Assembly: GCA_043760555.1 (NCBI GenBank)
Contig: JAYUOW010000036.1
Location: 1-19,549 of the forward strand
DNA from: JANMDR01 sp043760555
GTDB lineage: Bacteria; Pseudomonadota; Gammaproteobacteria; Burkholderiales; Usitatibacteraceae
DNA length: 19,549 bases
Direction of reading: 5' to 3'
Part shown: piece by piece, positions 1-8,876 of the stretch
How positions within the stretch are numbered: the stretch's first letter is position 1
How the letters are laid out: every line of letters begins with the position of its first letter
Program-made: the position numbers and the translations under genes
The notes under the pieces: model-generated
What the model saw: the letters and a program-made list of their open reading frames with translations, nothing else
The model's database searches: none
Told to the model about the DNA's origin: nothing

Positions 1-2736
1 GTCTAAGCCTACCGGAACCATGCCGCGTTGCCAGCCAAAGCCAAGCACGAAGGGGTTGGTGTAAATTGCATCACCCATCAGCGCTAAGGTTAGGCCTGAT
101 GCATCGACAAAATCTACATTGGCCGCACCCACGGTTTCTTTTAGCACTTCGCGCATTTCGGCGACGGGGATGTGCAAATCAGGGTCTTTGGTAAAGCCAC
201 CGGTGGTGGCCACATCGCCATTGATGACCGCGCGGGTACGGCCGTTTTGCATTTTGGCAATGGCCTCATCAGATGTTGAAACAATCATATCGCAGCCCAG
301 CACCGCGTTGGCTTCCCCTGCGGCGATGCGCACTGCGTGGATTTCTTCAGGCTTATTGGCAAAGCGCACGTGCGTGTACACGCTGCCGCCTTTTTGCGCC
401 AGCCCTGTCATGTCGAGCACGGCAACGCCCTTGCCTTCTAGGTGGGCTGCCATGCCTAACAACGCGCCGATGGTGACAACACCTGTGCCGCCCACACCAG
501 TAACCATCACGCCATAGGGTTTATCTAATGACGGCAATTGTGGCAAAGGTAGTGCAGCTAATACTTCTTGCACTGCTGGTTTTTTCTTGCGTAGTTTGCC
601 ACCTTCAATGGTGACAAAGCTTGGGCAGAAACCTTTTACGCAGGAGTAGTCTTTGTTGCAGCTTGATTGCTCAATTGCGCGCTTGCGGCCAAATTCGGTT
701 TCAACCGGCATGATGCTTAGGCAGTTGGATTGCACACCGCAATCGCCACAGCCTTCACACACGGCTTCGTTGATGAAGATGCGTTTTTGCGGATCAGGAA
801 ATGTGCCGCGTTTGCGGCGGCGGCGCTTTTCGGCAGCGCAAGTTTGGTCGTAAATTAGCACTGTCGTGCCTTCAATTTCACGCAGGCCGCGCTGCACTAA
901 ATCAAGGTCATCACGATGATGCACAGTGACTTCTGGTGCTAGGCCCGCTTGAATTTCTGGTGCGTCGTATTTCTCTGGTTCATCAGTAACAATCACCACC
1001 CGCTTCACACCTTCTGAATGCACTTGGTGGGTAATCATAGGCACTGAAATCGGGCCGTCGACCGGCTGGCCGCCAGTCATGGCGACGGCATCATTAAACA
1101 AAATTTTGTAAGTGATATTTACATTCGCAGCAATGGCGGCACGAATGGCCAACAAGCCCGAATGATAGTAAGTGCCGTCGCCTAAATTTGCGAACACATG
1201 CTTAGTGCTAGTAAACGGCGCAATGCCCACCCATGGCACACCTTCGCCACCCATCTGGGTGAAGGTCATCGTTTCTTCAGGGCGAATCCAGGTTGCCATA
1301 TAGTGGCAGCCAATACCCGCCAGCGCCTTGGAGCCTTCGGGCACTTTGGTGGAAGTATTGTGTGGGCAACCGCTGCAAAAATACGGAATACGCGCAGCTT
1401 TGGCGCGCGGCTTTTCAAGCGCGGCTTCTTTGTCCGCAATAAACTTCATGCGGGCTTCGATAATTTTGCTGGTGTGGAATTTAGCGATGCGCTTGGCGAT
1501 CACGCGCGCGATCATGGCGGGCGTTAATTCACCGGCTGCGGGTAGCAACCATTCGCTACGCTGCTGCTCCCATTCGCCGTGTTCGTCATATTTACCGATC
1601 ACACGCGGACGCACATCGTCGCGCCAATTGTAGAGCTGCTCTTTGAGTTGATATTCAATCAGCTGGCGCTTTTCTTCAACCACTAAAATTTCTTCCAAGC
1701 CCTTGGCAAAATCACGCACGCCTTCTGGCTCTAGCGGCCACGGCATCGCCACTTTATATAAGCGAATGCCAATTTCAGCAGCGTGACGTTGGTCAATGCC
1801 TAAGTCTTCCAGCGCTTGCAAGGTGTCTAAATAGCTTTTGCCGGAGGCAATAATGCCTAAGCGCGGCTTGTCAGAATCAATGGTGACGTGATTCAGTTTA
1901 TTCACTCGCGCGTAGGCTAATGCTGCGTAAATTTTATCGTGCTGCAGCCGAAGTTCTTGATCCATCGGTGAATCAGGCCAGCGCAGCGATACGCCTTTCT
2001 CTGGCATCACAAAATCTTGCGGTAGCAAAATCTTCGTATTGTCAGGATCAATATTTACCGATGCCGATGCATCTACCGTGTCCGATATGCACTTAAACGC
2101 GATGTACAAACCCGAATAGCGCGACATCGCAAAACCATGCAGCCCCAACTCTAATATTTCTTGCACGCCCGTCGGGTACAGCACCGGAATCATCGCGGCG
2201 TCAAAAATATGTTCTGATTGATGCGGCAAGGTGGATGACTTACACGCGTGGTCGTCACCAGCAACTAACAGCACCCCGCCGTGCTTGGATGAACCCGCAG
2301 CATTCGCGTGCTTAAACACGTCACCCGACCGATCAACACCCGGGCCTTTGCCGTACCAAATGCCAAATACGCCATCGTACTTAGCACCTTCAAATAGCGT
2401 AACTTGCTGCGAACCCCACACTGCCGTGGCGGCTAACTCTTCATTCACGCCAGGGGTGAAAAATACGTGTTGTTCTTTAAGGAATTTTTTGGCTTTCCAC
2501 AACGCCTGGTCATACGCACCCAGCGGCGAGCCGCGATAGCCAGAAATAAAGCCCGCTGTATTTAAGCCAGCGGCTACGTCGCGCTGGCGCTGCAGCATGG
2601 GCAAGCGCACGAGGGCTTGGGTACCCGTCATGAAGGCGCGGCCTTGGCTTAATAGGTATTTATCGTCTAAGGTGACGTGGGCGAATTGCGAAAACTCGGT
2701 AACGCCAGATGCAGCGGATTTTGGAACGGCAGCCAT
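1..2736 (-). CDS. Indolepyruvate:ferredoxin oxidoreductase, fused alpha-beta form (3' end outside window)
   Basis: The reading frame is open from the ATG at 2736 to the left edge, giving 912 codons and no stop, so the C-terminus is missing. The enzyme family oxidatively decarboxylates aryl-2-oxoacids such as indolepyruvate to aryl-acetyl-CoA with thiamine diphosphate and Fe-S clusters, in the cytoplasm. Visible features: an N-terminal 2-oxoacid oxidoreductase region; a thiamine-diphosphate-binding stretch near residues 525-560 (GDGTYYHSG, then NDAVAMTGGQ); a cysteine-rich cluster region from about residue 665 (CEGCGDCGVQSNC, then CNKDYSCVKGFC); and the start of the IorB-like gamma domain near residue 750 (TGVGGTGVVTIG). 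The family's fused proteobacterial form is about 1,150-1,200 residues, so roughly three quarters is present. A clear GAGGAG ribosome-binding site precedes the ATG. The 136-bp gap from the upstream exonuclease-fold gene suggests it may have its own promoter. Family assignment is firm; the preferred 2-oxoacid is not visible. Confidence 0.93.
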   Translation of the reverse strand, partial: MAAVPKSAASGVTEFSQFAHVTLDDKYLLSQGRAFMTGTQALVRLPMLQRQRDVAAGLNTAGFISGYRGSPLGAYDQALWKAKKFLKEQHVFFTPGVNEELAATAVWGSQQVTLFEGAKYDGVFGIWYGKGPGVDRSGDVFKHANAAGSSKHGGVLLVAGDDHACKSSTLPHQSEHIFDAAMIPVLYPTGVQEILELGLHGFAMSRYSGLYIAFKCISDTVDASASVNIDPDNTKILLPQDFVMPEKGVSLRWPDSPMDQELRLQHDKIYAALAYARVNKLNHVTIDSDKPRLGIIASGKSYLDTLQALEDLGIDQRHAAEIGIRLYKVAMPWPLEPEGVRDFAKGLEEILVVEEKRQLIEYQLKEQLYNWRDDVRPRVIGKYDEHGEWEQQRSEWLLPAAGELTPAMIARVIAKRIAKFHTSKIIEARMKFIADKEAALEKPRAKAARIPYFCSGCPHNTSTKVPEGSKALAGIGCHYMATWIRPEETMTFTQMGGEGVPWVGIAPFTSTKHVFANLGDGTYYHSGLLAIRAAIAANVNITYKILFNDAVAMTGGQPVDGPISVPMITHQVHSEGVKRVVIVTDEPEKYDAPEIQAGLAPEVTVHHRDDLDLVQRGLREIEGTTVLIYDQTCAAEKRRRRKRGTFPDPQKRIFINEAVCEGCGDCGVQSNCLSIMPVETEFGRKRAIEQSSCNKDYSCVKGFCPSFVTIEGGKLRKKKPAVQEVLAALPLPQLPSLDKPYGVMVTGVGGTGVVTIGALLGMAAHLEGKGVAVLDMTGLAQKGGSVYTHVRFANKPEEIHAVRIAAGEANAVLGCDMIVSTSDEAIAKMQNGRTRAVINGDVATTGGFTKDPDLHIPVAEMREVLKETVGAANVDFVDASGLTLALMGDAIYTNPFVLGFGWQRGMVPVGLD

Positions 2737-2872
2737 AGTAACTCCTCAAAAATTATGTTTTTGTAGTCGCACTCATTTTATGAAAAATGCGTTTTGATTC
2801 GGTGCAAATTGTGTTCGCGCCGACCAAACTTCGACCGACGCGGAGTGTACAGCAAATCAGTCATTTCAGGTT
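2737..2872. other. Intergenic region before the indolepyruvate oxidoreductase gene
   Basis: The 136-bp gap probably carries a promoter for the minus-strand oxidoreductase. It contains two similar direct half-sites, CGCCGACC and CGACCGACG, around 2818-2842. I see no clear hairpin terminator for the upstream exonuclease-fold gene and no convincing -35/-10 pair. Confidence 0.35.
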
Positions 2873-4291
2873 CTACAGCGGCGGCAACGCAATCACAATT
2901 GGGCAATGATCAGATGCGGCCAACTGCGCTGGTCGCTTTGCTGCATCTTCGTCGCTAACGGTGTCGCCAAATGGTGCGATTGAAACTTTTTTCGATTGCG
3001 GCGTGGTACTTAAGCCGGGCCAATTACGACTAATCAGCATTTGATCTAGCCCGTTGGGGTTGCGGCAACCTAGCTCTTTAACCAGCGCTAAACGGTCTTC
3101 CGTGCGCAAGCGCTTTACCTTGGCGGCTTCACACAAACGCGTTGCCGTCTCGCTGATGGTGCAACTTGGTGCCGCCAACGTAAGCCGCGATGCGGGCGGT
3201 TCGCCATCGTTAATTTCGGCTAACAAATATCGTACCTTGGTAGCGGCAGTGAGTGGCGTTTTAGGATCAGATGCGTCCACCCGTGCCGCATGATTCTCCG
3301 TATTTTTCATCGCTTCAACTTCGTGCCACAGGTCGCGATTTAAATCGCCAATCAACACAAAATGGTCGGCTGATTTAGCGGTTTGCTCAAGCCACGTTTC
3401 TAACGGTGCCACTTGCTGCTGCAGCATTAGGCAATCGCGTTGCTCGCCTTCTAACTTGCCACGACCCTCGGGTGAATTTTCAAGTGGCGAAACGCACGCG
3501 GCTTTTAAGTGCACATTCATGAACGCAAGCGCTTTATCTTTAAACTTAAACGTCAGCGCCAAACCGGGGCGCGGGCGTCTATCGGTGCCAGAATCTGGCA
3601 GCGACAGCGGATCATAAACGTCGCACTTTGCGTTGGTCACACCCAGCGTTTTACGCCACGCAAAACCTAGCCGCTGCACACCATAACCTTCAAAACTACA
3701 CACTTCATATTGCGCCGCCAATGCCCCCAAGGCGTCCGTAATTGCCGCCTTTCCAGACACTTCTTGAAACGCAATAATGTCGGCATTTACCCGTTCTTTA
3801 AGCACCGTGGCCAAGCGCACATTACGCTGGGCGAGCAACGCAGGGCTGGCGCGCATCACATTGCGATCTTCGTCTGCATACACATTGCACGGCGGCATGG
3901 TGCCGATGCTGAAGGGCAAGCGAATCGTTTCATCGCGTGGACGCCAATCAAGCTCCCAACCTACATTAGGGCGATCGTAAGCGTAAGTTTTGGTTTGACC
4001 TTTAGTAGCGATCGCATCCGTTGCATTACCGCGCTCAGTGGCGCCAATCATTTTAGAAAGCGGACCGGTGTAACCTGCCCACACCTTTTTGCGTGCATCA
4101 AAAACATAGCGGCGGCTGCATGCCGCAATCCATTTCTCAGATTCCGCTACCGATAAATGCCAGCCCAAATTCCAACTTGCAACCGTTAAGCCGTTATCGG
4201 CTGGTGGCAATGGCGGTGTTAAAGCCAAGGCATTTCCTGCGCAAATAGCGGTGGCTAAAAACAAAGAAAAACGAAATTTCAATAAATTCAT
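2873..4291 (-). CDS. Exported endonuclease/exonuclease/phosphatase-fold protein
   Basis: This is a 472-aa protein with an N-terminal signal peptide (basic start, hydrophobic stretch to about residue 22, likely cleavage near ALA-LT at 22-25), so it should act outside the cytoplasm. The EEP (DNase I-like) fold motifs appear in order: WN at 40-41, FQE with Glu177, NVH at 259-261, GDLN at 315-318 with Asp316 and Asn318, LDQMLIS with Asp416, and SDH at 460-462 with the catalytic His462. All metal-binding and catalytic positions of the fold look intact, so it is probably active on a phosphodiester or phosphomonoester. The substrate (DNA, RNA, inositol phosphate or lipid) cannot be told from the motifs. 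It starts 23 bp after liuD on the same strand, so it is probably transcribed as the tail of that operon, though its ribosome-binding site is weak. Confidence 0.88.
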   Translation of the reverse strand: MNLLKFRFSLFLATAICAGNALALTPPLPPADNGLTVASWNLGWHLSVAESEKWIAACSRRYVFDARKKVWAGYTGPLSKMIGATERGNATDAIATKGQTKTYAYDRPNVGWELDWRPRDETIRLPFSIGTMPPCNVYADEDRNVMRASPALLAQRNVRLATVLKERVNADIIAFQEVSGKAAITDALGALAAQYEVCSFEGYGVQRLGFAWRKTLGVTNAKCDVYDPLSLPDSGTDRRPRPGLALTFKFKDKALAFMNVHLKAACVSPLENSPEGRGKLEGEQRDCLMLQQQVAPLETWLEQTAKSADHFVLIGDLNRDLWHEVEAMKNTENHAARVDASDPKTPLTAATKVRYLLAEINDGEPPASRLTLAAPSCTISETATRLCEAAKVKRLRTEDRLALVKELGCRNPNGLDQMLISRNWPGLSTTPQSKKVSIAPFGDTVSDEDAAKRPAQLAASDHCPIVIALPPL

Positions 4292-4314
4292 TGCTAAGCT
4301 TTCTGTATATAAAT

Positions 4315-6306
4315 TTAAGCGACTACTTCAACCGCAAACGCAAATAACAACGCATCTGCAGGCACCAAATCTTGTTCTTTAAACGCAATGCGCTCTATCA
4401 CGCCATCGCGCGGACTCACTATGGTGTGCTCCATTTTCATGGCTTCCATAATAATTAGCGCTTGACCTTTTTTAACGGTGTCGCCCGCTTTTACCATCAC
4501 CTTCACCACCCTGCCCGGCATCAGCGCCGTCAAGCGTCCGGCATCCACTTCTTCTGTGGCCTCAAACCGGAAAGGATCAACCAACTTTAACTGGCAGCGA
4601 TTGCCCGCATGCAGCACGGCAAACTCGTCGCCATGCTGCACCACCACCGCACACACTTTGGTGCCATCAGCCATAAAGCTAATTTGATCGCCAGTTTGAC
4701 TGGCTTTAATGACGGTAATGGTGCGACCTAATACCTTGAAGAGCCGCGTATTTAGGCGCGTTTCAACCACTACCTTGACCACATTTGCGTCGTCTTCAGT
4801 GTGGAATTCTAGCTCACGAACAGCATTACAATTTAGCCACCAGCCGGTGGTGTTGCTCCACGGTGACGCGCTCGTACTTAGAGGTTTATCCAACACGGTC
4901 AAGCTTGCAGCGATTAAACATTGCGCCGTGGGCGCTGCTTGCATCGGTGCGAATAAGCTGGCTTTATGCTGGGCAATAAAGCTAGTGTCGGTTTCACCGC
5001 GCAAGTACGCCGGATGCTGGCAAAGCTGTTCTAAAAAACCAAGGTTGGTTTTAACGCCCAACACTTCCGTTTGCGATAACGCAATTTGCATGCGGCGAAT
5101 CGCTTCGGGTCTATCGTTACCCCAAGTGATAATTTTAGCGATCATCGGATCATAAAAAATACTCACTTCGTCACCCGACACCACGCCTGTATCCACGCGC
5201 GCGTCGGACTCATCATCAGTGAGTGGGGTGACAAAACTGCGCATCAAGCCAGTTTCTGGCAAAAAATCATTGAGCGGATTTTCAGCACACAGCCGCACTT
5301 CAATGGCATGACCGCCGGTGATAATTTGCTGCTGAATCAGCGGCAGTTCCTCGCCTGCGGCCACACGTAGCTGCCATTCCACAAGGTCTTCACCGGTGAT
5401 CATTTCAGTGATCGGGTGCTCCACTTGCAGGCGCGTGTTCATTTCCATAAAGAAAAATTCGCGATCTTCGCCGACAATAAACTCAATGGTGCCAGCACCC
5501 CGATAGTTAATCGCGCGCACTGCTGCTACGGCCGCATCGCCCATGGCTAGGCGCATGTCGTCATCTAAAAATGGCGATGGGGTTTCTTCTAAAATCTTTT
5601 GGTGCCGTCGCTGGATGGAGCATTCGCGTTCAAACAAATGCACAAAATTACCGTGGGTGTCGCCAAATACTTGAAACTCGATATGGTGCGGGCCCTGCAC
5701 AAAACGTTCGATTAGCACGGCATCATCACCAAAGGCATTGCGGCTTTCGCGCTTGGCACTTTCTAGTTGACTTAAAAATTCGCCTGCGTGCTCGACCAAG
5801 CGCATGCCCTTGCCGCCGCCGCCCGCGCACGCTTTGATGAGCACCGGATAGCCCACAATATCGGCTTGCGCACATAAAAAATCAGGGTCTTGGTTTTCCC
5901 CGTGATAGCCAGGCACTACTGGAACGCCCGCCGCTTGCATGATTTTTTTAGCGCGATCTTTTAGGCCCATGCGCTCAATAGAATCGGCTGTAGGCCCAAT
6001 AAATACAAGGCCTGCGGCTTCAACGGCCGTCGCAAATTTTTCGTTCTCCGATAAAAAACCATAGCCCGGATGAATCGCTTGCGCACCAGTTTGTTTGGCT
6101 ACGGCAATAATTACATCGCCCTTCAAATACGAATCTGCTGCGCGCGCGCCGCCGATGTGCACGGCTTCATCAGCTTGGGCTACATGCTGGGCGTTGATGT
6201 CTGCATCAGAATAAACAGCCACCGTGCGTATGCCTAAACGCTTACAGGTTTTAATTACACGGCAAGCAATTTCGCCGCGATTGGCAATGAGTATTTTATT
6301 GAACAT
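4315..6306 (-). CDS. liuD: Methylcrotonyl-CoA carboxylase, biotin-containing alpha subunit
   Basis: LiuD carboxylates its own biotin with ATP and bicarbonate so that the beta subunit (LiuB) can turn 3-methylcrotonyl-CoA into 3-methylglutaconyl-CoA in leucine breakdown. The 663-aa protein has a biotin-carboxylase N-terminal part (KILIANRGEIA at 4-14), an ATP-grasp domain with the glycine-rich loop GGGGKG at 162-167, and active-site residues Glu275, Glu288, Asn290, Arg292, Gln294 and Glu296 (EMNTRLQVEH). A C-terminal biotinyl domain carries EAMKM with the biotinylated Lys624. Length and domain order match the family. It lies 12 bp downstream of liuC with an AAGGGA ribosome-binding site. Propionyl- and acetyl-CoA carboxylase alpha subunits share this architecture; the adjacent liuB and liuC decide for methylcrotonyl-CoA. 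Confidence 0.95.
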   Translation of the reverse strand: MFNKILIANRGEIACRVIKTCKRLGIRTVAVYSDADINAQHVAQADEAVHIGGARAADSYLKGDVIIAVAKQTGAQAIHPGYGFLSENEKFATAVEAAGLVFIGPTADSIERMGLKDRAKKIMQAAGVPVVPGYHGENQDPDFLCAQADIVGYPVLIKACAGGGGKGMRLVEHAGEFLSQLESAKRESRNAFGDDAVLIERFVQGPHHIEFQVFGDTHGNFVHLFERECSIQRRHQKILEETPSPFLDDDMRLAMGDAAVAAVRAINYRGAGTIEFIVGEDREFFFMEMNTRLQVEHPITEMITGEDLVEWQLRVAAGEELPLIQQQIITGGHAIEVRLCAENPLNDFLPETGLMRSFVTPLTDDESDARVDTGVVSGDEVSIFYDPMIAKIITWGNDRPEAIRRMQIALSQTEVLGVKTNLGFLEQLCQHPAYLRGETDTSFIAQHKASLFAPMQAAPTAQCLIAASLTVLDKPLSTSASPWSNTTGWWLNCNAVRELEFHTEDDANVVKVVVETRLNTRLFKVLGRTITVIKASQTGDQISFMADGTKVCAVVVQHGDEFAVLHAGNRCQLKLVDPFRFEATEEVDAGRLTALMPGRVVKVMVKAGDTVKKGQALIIMEAMKMEHTIVSPRDGVIERIAFKEQDLVPADALLFAFAVEVVA

Positions 6307-6318
6307 TTTTATCCCTTT

Positions 6319-7116
6319 TTATTCTTCCAGCCAGCTCGGCTTGCGCTTTTCTAAAAACGCGGAAACGCCCTCGCGCCCTTCGCGGCTGCCGCGAATACGT
6401 GCAATAAATTCTGCGGTTTCGCTTTGCAAGGTTTCATCAATGGGCTGGTGTGCTACCAAGGCAATTAGCTTTTTCGCGTCTTCGATGGCTTTGGGTCCCG
6501 CTAAACAAAGCGCTGCGGCAAGCTCGGCCACTTTCGCATCCAACGCGGCGTCATCGGCCACCACTTCATGCAACAAACCAATGCGGTGCGCCTCCGCCGC
6601 GCTAAATTTTTCGGCTGTTAAAAAATACCGATGCGCCGCACGCTCGCCGACGGCCGCGATAACGTAAGGCGAAATCACAGCGGGCACCAAACCCAATTTT
6701 GTTTCGGACAAACAAAATGCGGCGTTCACCGTGCCCACCGCCATATCGCAGCAAGCCACCAGCCCCACGCCGCCGCCAAAAGCTGCTCCCTGCACGCGCG
6801 CGATGGTAGGCTTGCGCGTGCCGTGTAGCGCCCCCATGAGGGCAGCCAGCGCCATGGCGTCTTCCTCGTTTTCTTCTGTTGTGTAGTCTGCCATGCGCTG
6901 CATCCAATTAAGGTCCGCACCAGCTGAAAACGACTTACCTGCAGCCGCCAGCACGATTACGCGGGTGGACATGGAGCGATTACATTCTTGAATGGCTGCA
7001 GAAATTCCAGCGATAAGAACATCATCGAAGGCGTTGTGTTTTTCAGGATTATTGAGCGTGATGGTACCGACTGCGCCCGCAAAAGTAACGACAACTTTAG
7101 TTGATGCTTTGGTCAC
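6319..7116 (-). CDS. liuC: 3-methylglutaconyl-CoA hydratase (crotonase family)
   Basis: LiuC hydrates 3-methylglutaconyl-CoA to 3-hydroxy-3-methylglutaryl-CoA in leucine degradation. The 265-aa protein has the crotonase oxyanion-hole segments: FSAGADL at 63-69 and GGGVGL at 114-119. The stretch SETKLGLVPAVISPYV at 137-152, followed by GERAAHRYFLTAE, is typical of the methylglutaconyl-CoA hydratase branch rather than of general enoyl-CoA hydratases. The start codon is GTG at 7116, with a purine-rich AGAAAG upstream. It sits between liuB and liuD, 12 bp before liuD. The 101-bp space from liuB holds one of the palindromic repeats. Confidence 0.92.
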   Translation of the reverse strand: MTKASTKVVVTFAGAVGTITLNNPEKHNAFDDVLIAGISAAIQECNRSMSTRVIVLAAAGKSFSAGADLNWMQRMADYTTEENEEDAMALAALMGALHGTRKPTIARVQGAAFGGGVGLVACCDMAVGTVNAAFCLSETKLGLVPAVISPYVIAAVGERAAHRYFLTAEKFSAAEAHRIGLLHEVVADDAALDAKVAELAAALCLAGPKAIEDAKKLIALVAHQPIDETLQSETAEFIARIRGSREGREGVSAFLEKRKPSWLEE

Positions 7117-7165
7117 TATAGATTCTTTCTGAAATTGTTGAGCATCACTTCTAGCCTAAACGCAT

Positions 7166-7199
7166 GCCTGAAGGCGCACTAAAATAAGGCATCTTCGGC
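7166..7199. repeat. Palindromic repeat copy 1 (liuB-liuC gap)
   Basis: This is an imperfect palindrome, with arms GCCTGAAGGCGCACT and AGGCATCTTCGGC around an A/T-rich loop. Read on the minus strand it aligns with the copies at 12181-12214 and 17999-18033; the core TATTTTAG is shared exactly with the latter. There is no T-run after either arm, so a classical Rho-independent terminator is unlikely. It sits inside what should be a continuous transcript from liuB to liuC, where it could act as an RNA stabiliser or processing site. Confidence 0.6.
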
Positions 7200-7217
7200 C
7201 ATACATACTTACAAGCA

Positions 7218-8834
7218 TTACATTCTAAACACGCCATATTGGGTCTTTTCAATCGGCGCATTTCTTGCCGCCGCCAAGCCTAAGCCCAGCACCGTGCGCG
7301 TCTCTATTGGATCAATTACCCCGTCATCCCACAGCCTTGCAGTGGCGTAGTAAGGATTGCCTTGATCTTCGTATTGTTTGCGCACGGGGTCTTTAAAAGC
7401 TTCTTCTTCATCTTTACTCCAGGTGCCGCCCTTGGCTTCAATGCCGTCGCGCTTGACGGTTGCCAACACGCTTGCGGCTTGCTCACCACCCATCACGCTA
7501 ATGCGCGAATTTGGCCACATCCACATAAATCTGGGGTTAAACGCGCGACCACACATGCCGTAGTTGCCCGCGCCAAAGCTGCCGCCGACAACTACCGTAA
7601 ACTTCGGCACGGCCGCACAGCTAACAGCGGTAACCATCTTCGCGCCGTCTTTGGCGATGCCGCCGGTTTCGTATTTTTTGCCGACCATAAAGCCGGTGAT
7701 GTTTTGCAAAAATACCAAGGCAATGCCGCGCTGATTGCAAAGCTCAATAAAGTGCGCTGCTTTTAACGCGGATTCAGAAAACAAAATACCGTTGTTAGCC
7801 ACAATGCCCACCGGCATACCCCAAATATGGGCGAATCCGCAGACTATTGTGGTGCCGTACAAGGCTTTAAATTCATGAAAGTCTGAGCCATCAACGATGC
7901 GCGCGATGATTTCACGAATATCGAAAGGTTGACGCGTATCTTTTGGAATGCAGCCGTAAAGTTCTTCTGCAGCGTACTTCGGTTCACGCACAGCGAGCAA
8001 ATCTTCATCGCTCACTTTCTTGCGATTTAGGTGGCTCACGATCTCACGCACAATCGATAATGCGTGTTGGTCGTTTTCAGCTAAATGGTCGGTAACGCCC
8101 GAAGTACGGCAATGTACGTCGCCCCCGCCAAGTTCCTCTGCCGTCACGACTTCACCAGTGGCGGCTTTAACCAATGGTGGGCCACCAAGAAAAATAGTCG
8201 CTTGGTTTTTAACGATAATCGATTCATCGCACATCGCAGGCACATACGCGCCACCCGCAGTGCACGAGCCCATTACGCAGGCAATTTGCGCAATGCCTTT
8301 GGCGGATAAATTAGCTTGGTTGTAAAAGATACGACCGAAGTGTTCTTTATCAGGAAACACTTCATCCTGCAGCGGCAAAAACGCGCCGCCCGAATCAACC
8401 AAGTAAACGCAGGGCAAATTGTTTTGTAGCGCAATTTCTTGCGCACGCAAATGCTTCTTTACCGTCATCGGATAATAGGTGCCGCCCTTTACTGTGGCAT
8501 CGTTGGCTACAATCACGCATTCAACCCCTTCAATGCGGCCGATACCCGTGATAACGCCCGCCGCTGGGGCATCTTGACCATCTGCACCATACATATTCCA
8601 GCCCGCAAGAGGCGAAAATTCAAGGAAGGGCGCACCGGAATCGAGTAGCGCTTTTACTCGGTCACGTGGCAGCAATTTGCCTCGGGCTACGTGCTTGGCG
8701 TTGGCTGCAGCGCCGCCACCTTGCGCTACAAGTGCTGTGCGCTCGCGCAGCTGGGCGACGAGCGATTGCAGTTGTGCGGCGTTGTTAATAAAATTGGGAG
8801 CGCTTACGTCTAGTTTTGATTTTATTTGGGGCAT
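7218..8834 (-). CDS. liuB: Methylcrotonyl-CoA carboxylase, carboxyltransferase beta subunit
   Basis: LiuB transfers the carboxyl group from LiuD-bound biotin to 3-methylcrotonyl-CoA. At 538 aa it has the usual length of methylcrotonyl-CoA carboxylase beta chains. It carries the two crotonase-like carboxyltransferase halves: an N-terminal half with DSGGAFLPLQDEVFPD at 147-162 and the oxyanion-hole segment GGAYVPAMCDE at 194-204, and a C-terminal half with GGSFGAGNYGMCGRAF near residues 415-430. These strings are characteristic of the methylcrotonyl/geranyl-CoA group rather than the propionyl-CoA carboxylase beta group. Position next to liuC and liuD favours methylcrotonyl-CoA over geranyl-CoA. 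No convincing ribosome-binding site precedes the ATG. Confidence 0.95.
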   Translation of the reverse strand: MPQIKSKLDVSAPNFINNAAQLQSLVAQLRERTALVAQGGGAAANAKHVARGKLLPRDRVKALLDSGAPFLEFSPLAGWNMYGADGQDAPAAGVITGIGRIEGVECVIVANDATVKGGTYYPMTVKKHLRAQEIALQNNLPCVYLVDSGGAFLPLQDEVFPDKEHFGRIFYNQANLSAKGIAQIACVMGSCTAGGAYVPAMCDESIIVKNQATIFLGGPPLVKAATGEVVTAEELGGGDVHCRTSGVTDHLAENDQHALSIVREIVSHLNRKKVSDEDLLAVREPKYAAEELYGCIPKDTRQPFDIREIIARIVDGSDFHEFKALYGTTIVCGFAHIWGMPVGIVANNGILFSESALKAAHFIELCNQRGIALVFLQNITGFMVGKKYETGGIAKDGAKMVTAVSCAAVPKFTVVVGGSFGAGNYGMCGRAFNPRFMWMWPNSRISVMGGEQAASVLATVKRDGIEAKGGTWSKDEEEAFKDPVRKQYEDQGNPYYATARLWDDGVIDPIETRTVLGLGLAAARNAPIEKTQYGVFRM

Positions 8835-8876
8835 GGGGAAGTTTTGAACACGCTATTTTAAGTAAATCGAAAAAAA

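Noticed and set aside
331..350. Additional copy of the palindromic repeat (TTCTTCAGGCTT)
   Set aside because: Only one arm-like string is present, and it lies within conserved coding sequence of the oxidoreductase, so it is a chance match.
7166..7199. Rho-independent terminator between liuB and liuC
   Set aside because: No T-run follows the hairpin on either strand, and termination here would cut the carboxylase operon. It is better treated as a member of the repeat family.
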